Positions 63,158 through 64,000 of a stretch of DNA of 64,000 nucleotides are shown here, piece by piece (the first letter of the stretch is position 1; each line of letters begins with the position of its first letter). The DNA comes from Lodderomyces elongisporus (taxonomy: Eukaryota; Ascomycota; Pichiomycetes; Serinales; Debaryomycetaceae): NCBI RefSeq assembly GCF_030384665.1, contig NC_083673.1, forward strand, positions 753,501-817,500, given 5' to 3'. The translations under genes and the position numbers were made by a program. The notes below the pieces were generated by a model. The model worked only from the letters and a program-made list of their open reading frames with translations, ran no database searches and had not been told where the DNA came from.

Positions 63158-64000
63158 CTACAATGCATCTATCATTTTGTAGATATTGAATAGTGCACGC
63201 GACTTAACAGTCTCATCGTATACAAGGATATCCCTTTCCAATTCCTGGACTCTATTATCTCCGTACCAGATGCAGTCACTTTGCAAACCAAGGCTAATCT
63301 CTGTGGCTTTGGCTACCGCTACCGCTTCTGCTTCTGCTTCTGCTTCTGCTTCTGCTTCTGCTTCTGCTTCTGCTTCTTCTCCGCATTCATTTTCTTGTTT
63401 ATTTTCCTTGGCCCTTTTTAACTTTGAAAACTTTTCGTACTCTCTTGCGGCCACTTCAGCGTTATCGACAATCTCCTTTGAGATTCCACACATTAATGCA
63501 ACATTCATACCAAATGATCCTGGCGCTGTTCCGCTTTCCAATTTGTACAAAAATGTAAGTTCTCGTGACGTTTGGTCTACAATTATAGCCATCCTCATGG
63601 GCTTGACCTGTGGGTGTGTTTCAAATGCCAACCCTAAACTATTGAAATGAGTAGCGAAAAAACCAATAGATTGCAAATGCGTTGCCAAATGATGCAAAAC
63701 TGACTCTGCCACTGCGAACCCATCAGAGCTGGAACCGCCTCTACCTAACTCATCTAAAATCACCAATGATCTAGGTGTGGCATTGCTCAAGATCTTTTTG
63801 GTTTCAGATAATTCGACAAAGAATGTCGACTTTCCCTGCATAATATTATCGTTGGCACCCAATCGCGTCATAATTCGGTCCACGGGGGCCAATTTTGCCA
63901 GCTCTGCAGGGATGAAACAACCTATTTGGCTTAGGATAACTGCAAGAGCCGTAGTTCTCATTATGGTGGACTTACCAGCAGCATTGGCCCCCGTGAGCAA
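63158..64000 (-). CDS. MSH6: Mismatch-repair ATPase Msh6, C-terminal part (start beyond window)
   Basis: The C-terminal ATPase of MutS-alpha (Msh2-Msh6), which recognises mispairs and small loops. The 280 codons continue past the right edge, and the apparent first codon at 64000 is an internal TTG. Walker A TGANAAGKST (the Msh6 form), LGANDNIMQGKSTFF, Walker B LVILDELGRGGSSSDG and the FFATHFNSLG H-loop are intact. FGMNVALMCGISKEIVDNA is the conserved C-terminal helix. A (GAAGCA)9 tract then inserts an EA repeat in the linker before the terminal region, which ends MIDAL. The ANAAGKST form and the IMQGKSTFFVEL block separate it from Msh2, Msh3 and meiotic relatives. Confidence 0.95.
   Translation of the reverse strand: MLTGANAAGKSTIMRTTALAVILSQIGCFIPAELAKLAPVDRIMTRLGANDNIMQGKSTFFVELSETKKILSNATPRSLVILDELGRGGSSSDGFAVAESVLHHLATHLQSIGFFATHFNSLGLAFETHPQVKPMRMAIIVDQTSRELTFLYKLESGTAPGSFGMNVALMCGISKEIVDNAEVAAREYEKFSKLKRAKENKQENECGEEAEAEAEAEAEAEAEAEAVAVAKATEISLGLQSDCIWYGDNRVQELERDILVYDETVKSRALFNIYKMIDAL
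63324..63377. repeat. (GCTTCT)9 coding microsatellite in MSH6
   Basis: Nine perfect hexamers on the plus strand, AGAAGC on the minus, coding for Glu-Ala repeats flanked by Ala/Val codons. A 6-bp unit, so slippage keeps the frame. Confidence 0.95.

Overview
The window is nuclear DNA of an ascomycete yeast, most likely a CTG-clade (Serinales) species near Lodderomyces elongisporus and the Candida parapsilosis group. The genes are intronless and encode typical yeast proteins. Intergenic DNA is very A/T-rich with many poly-A/poly-T runs and microsatellites. Many proteins carry homopeptide insertions (poly-Q, poly-N, poly-D, poly-A, EA repeats). Strongly biased genes (RPL14 and the OP4-like gene) contain no in-frame CTG codon. 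From memory, the order RPL14, MEF1, FAD3, OP4, CHS3 and, further on, MSH6 matches one C. albicans chromosome segment. I could not test this by search. Protein descriptions assume the standard code, so CTG-encoded residues may be serine in the cell.

Layout. 1-16 kb holds housekeeping genes, mostly on the minus strand: TAF3 (cut by the left edge), RET3, a VTC2/VTC3 polyphosphate polymerase subunit, ULP1 (plus), YME2 and MSP1. 16-31 kb holds SGD1 and TRM2 (convergent, 15 bp apart), SMC1, CRS1 (dual-start cysteinyl-tRNA synthetase) and RPL14. 31-36 kb holds MEF1 and a membrane desaturase, probably FAD3. 36-48 kb is nearly gene-free. It contains one strongly expressed-looking secreted protein gene (OP4-like), with 5.8 kb of non-coding DNA upstream and over 4 kb downstream, plus one small Ser-rich ORF that looks coding. 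48-64 kb holds CHS3, MON2, an amino-acid permease, a TMEM205/DUF4149 membrane protein and the C-terminal part of MSH6, which is cut by the right edge.

The genes do not form one pathway. Loose themes are mitochondrial maintenance and translation (YME2, MSP1, MEF1, CRS1), translation and ribosome biogenesis (RPL14, SGD1, TRM2), Golgi/endosome traffic (RET3, MON2), chromosome maintenance (SMC1, ULP1, MSH6) and cell surface or membrane (CHS3, desaturase, OP4-like, permease). Recognisable regulatory sites are an MCB box before SMC1, Tbf1-like and Cbf1-like sites before RPL14, and several CACGTG boxes, two of them in an 11-bp inverted repeat within the desaturase/OP4 gap.

The most interesting items are the OP4-like protein (four related helical repeats in two modules, each preceded by dibasic sites), the large regulatory-looking DNA around it with G-quadruplex motifs, the candidate microprotein at 47.1 kb, and a 58-nt GC-rich hairpin near 14.06 kb. 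Several longest reading frames begin at TTG. For ULP1, YME2, MEF1 and VTC the starts given here are moved to the first in-frame ATG.
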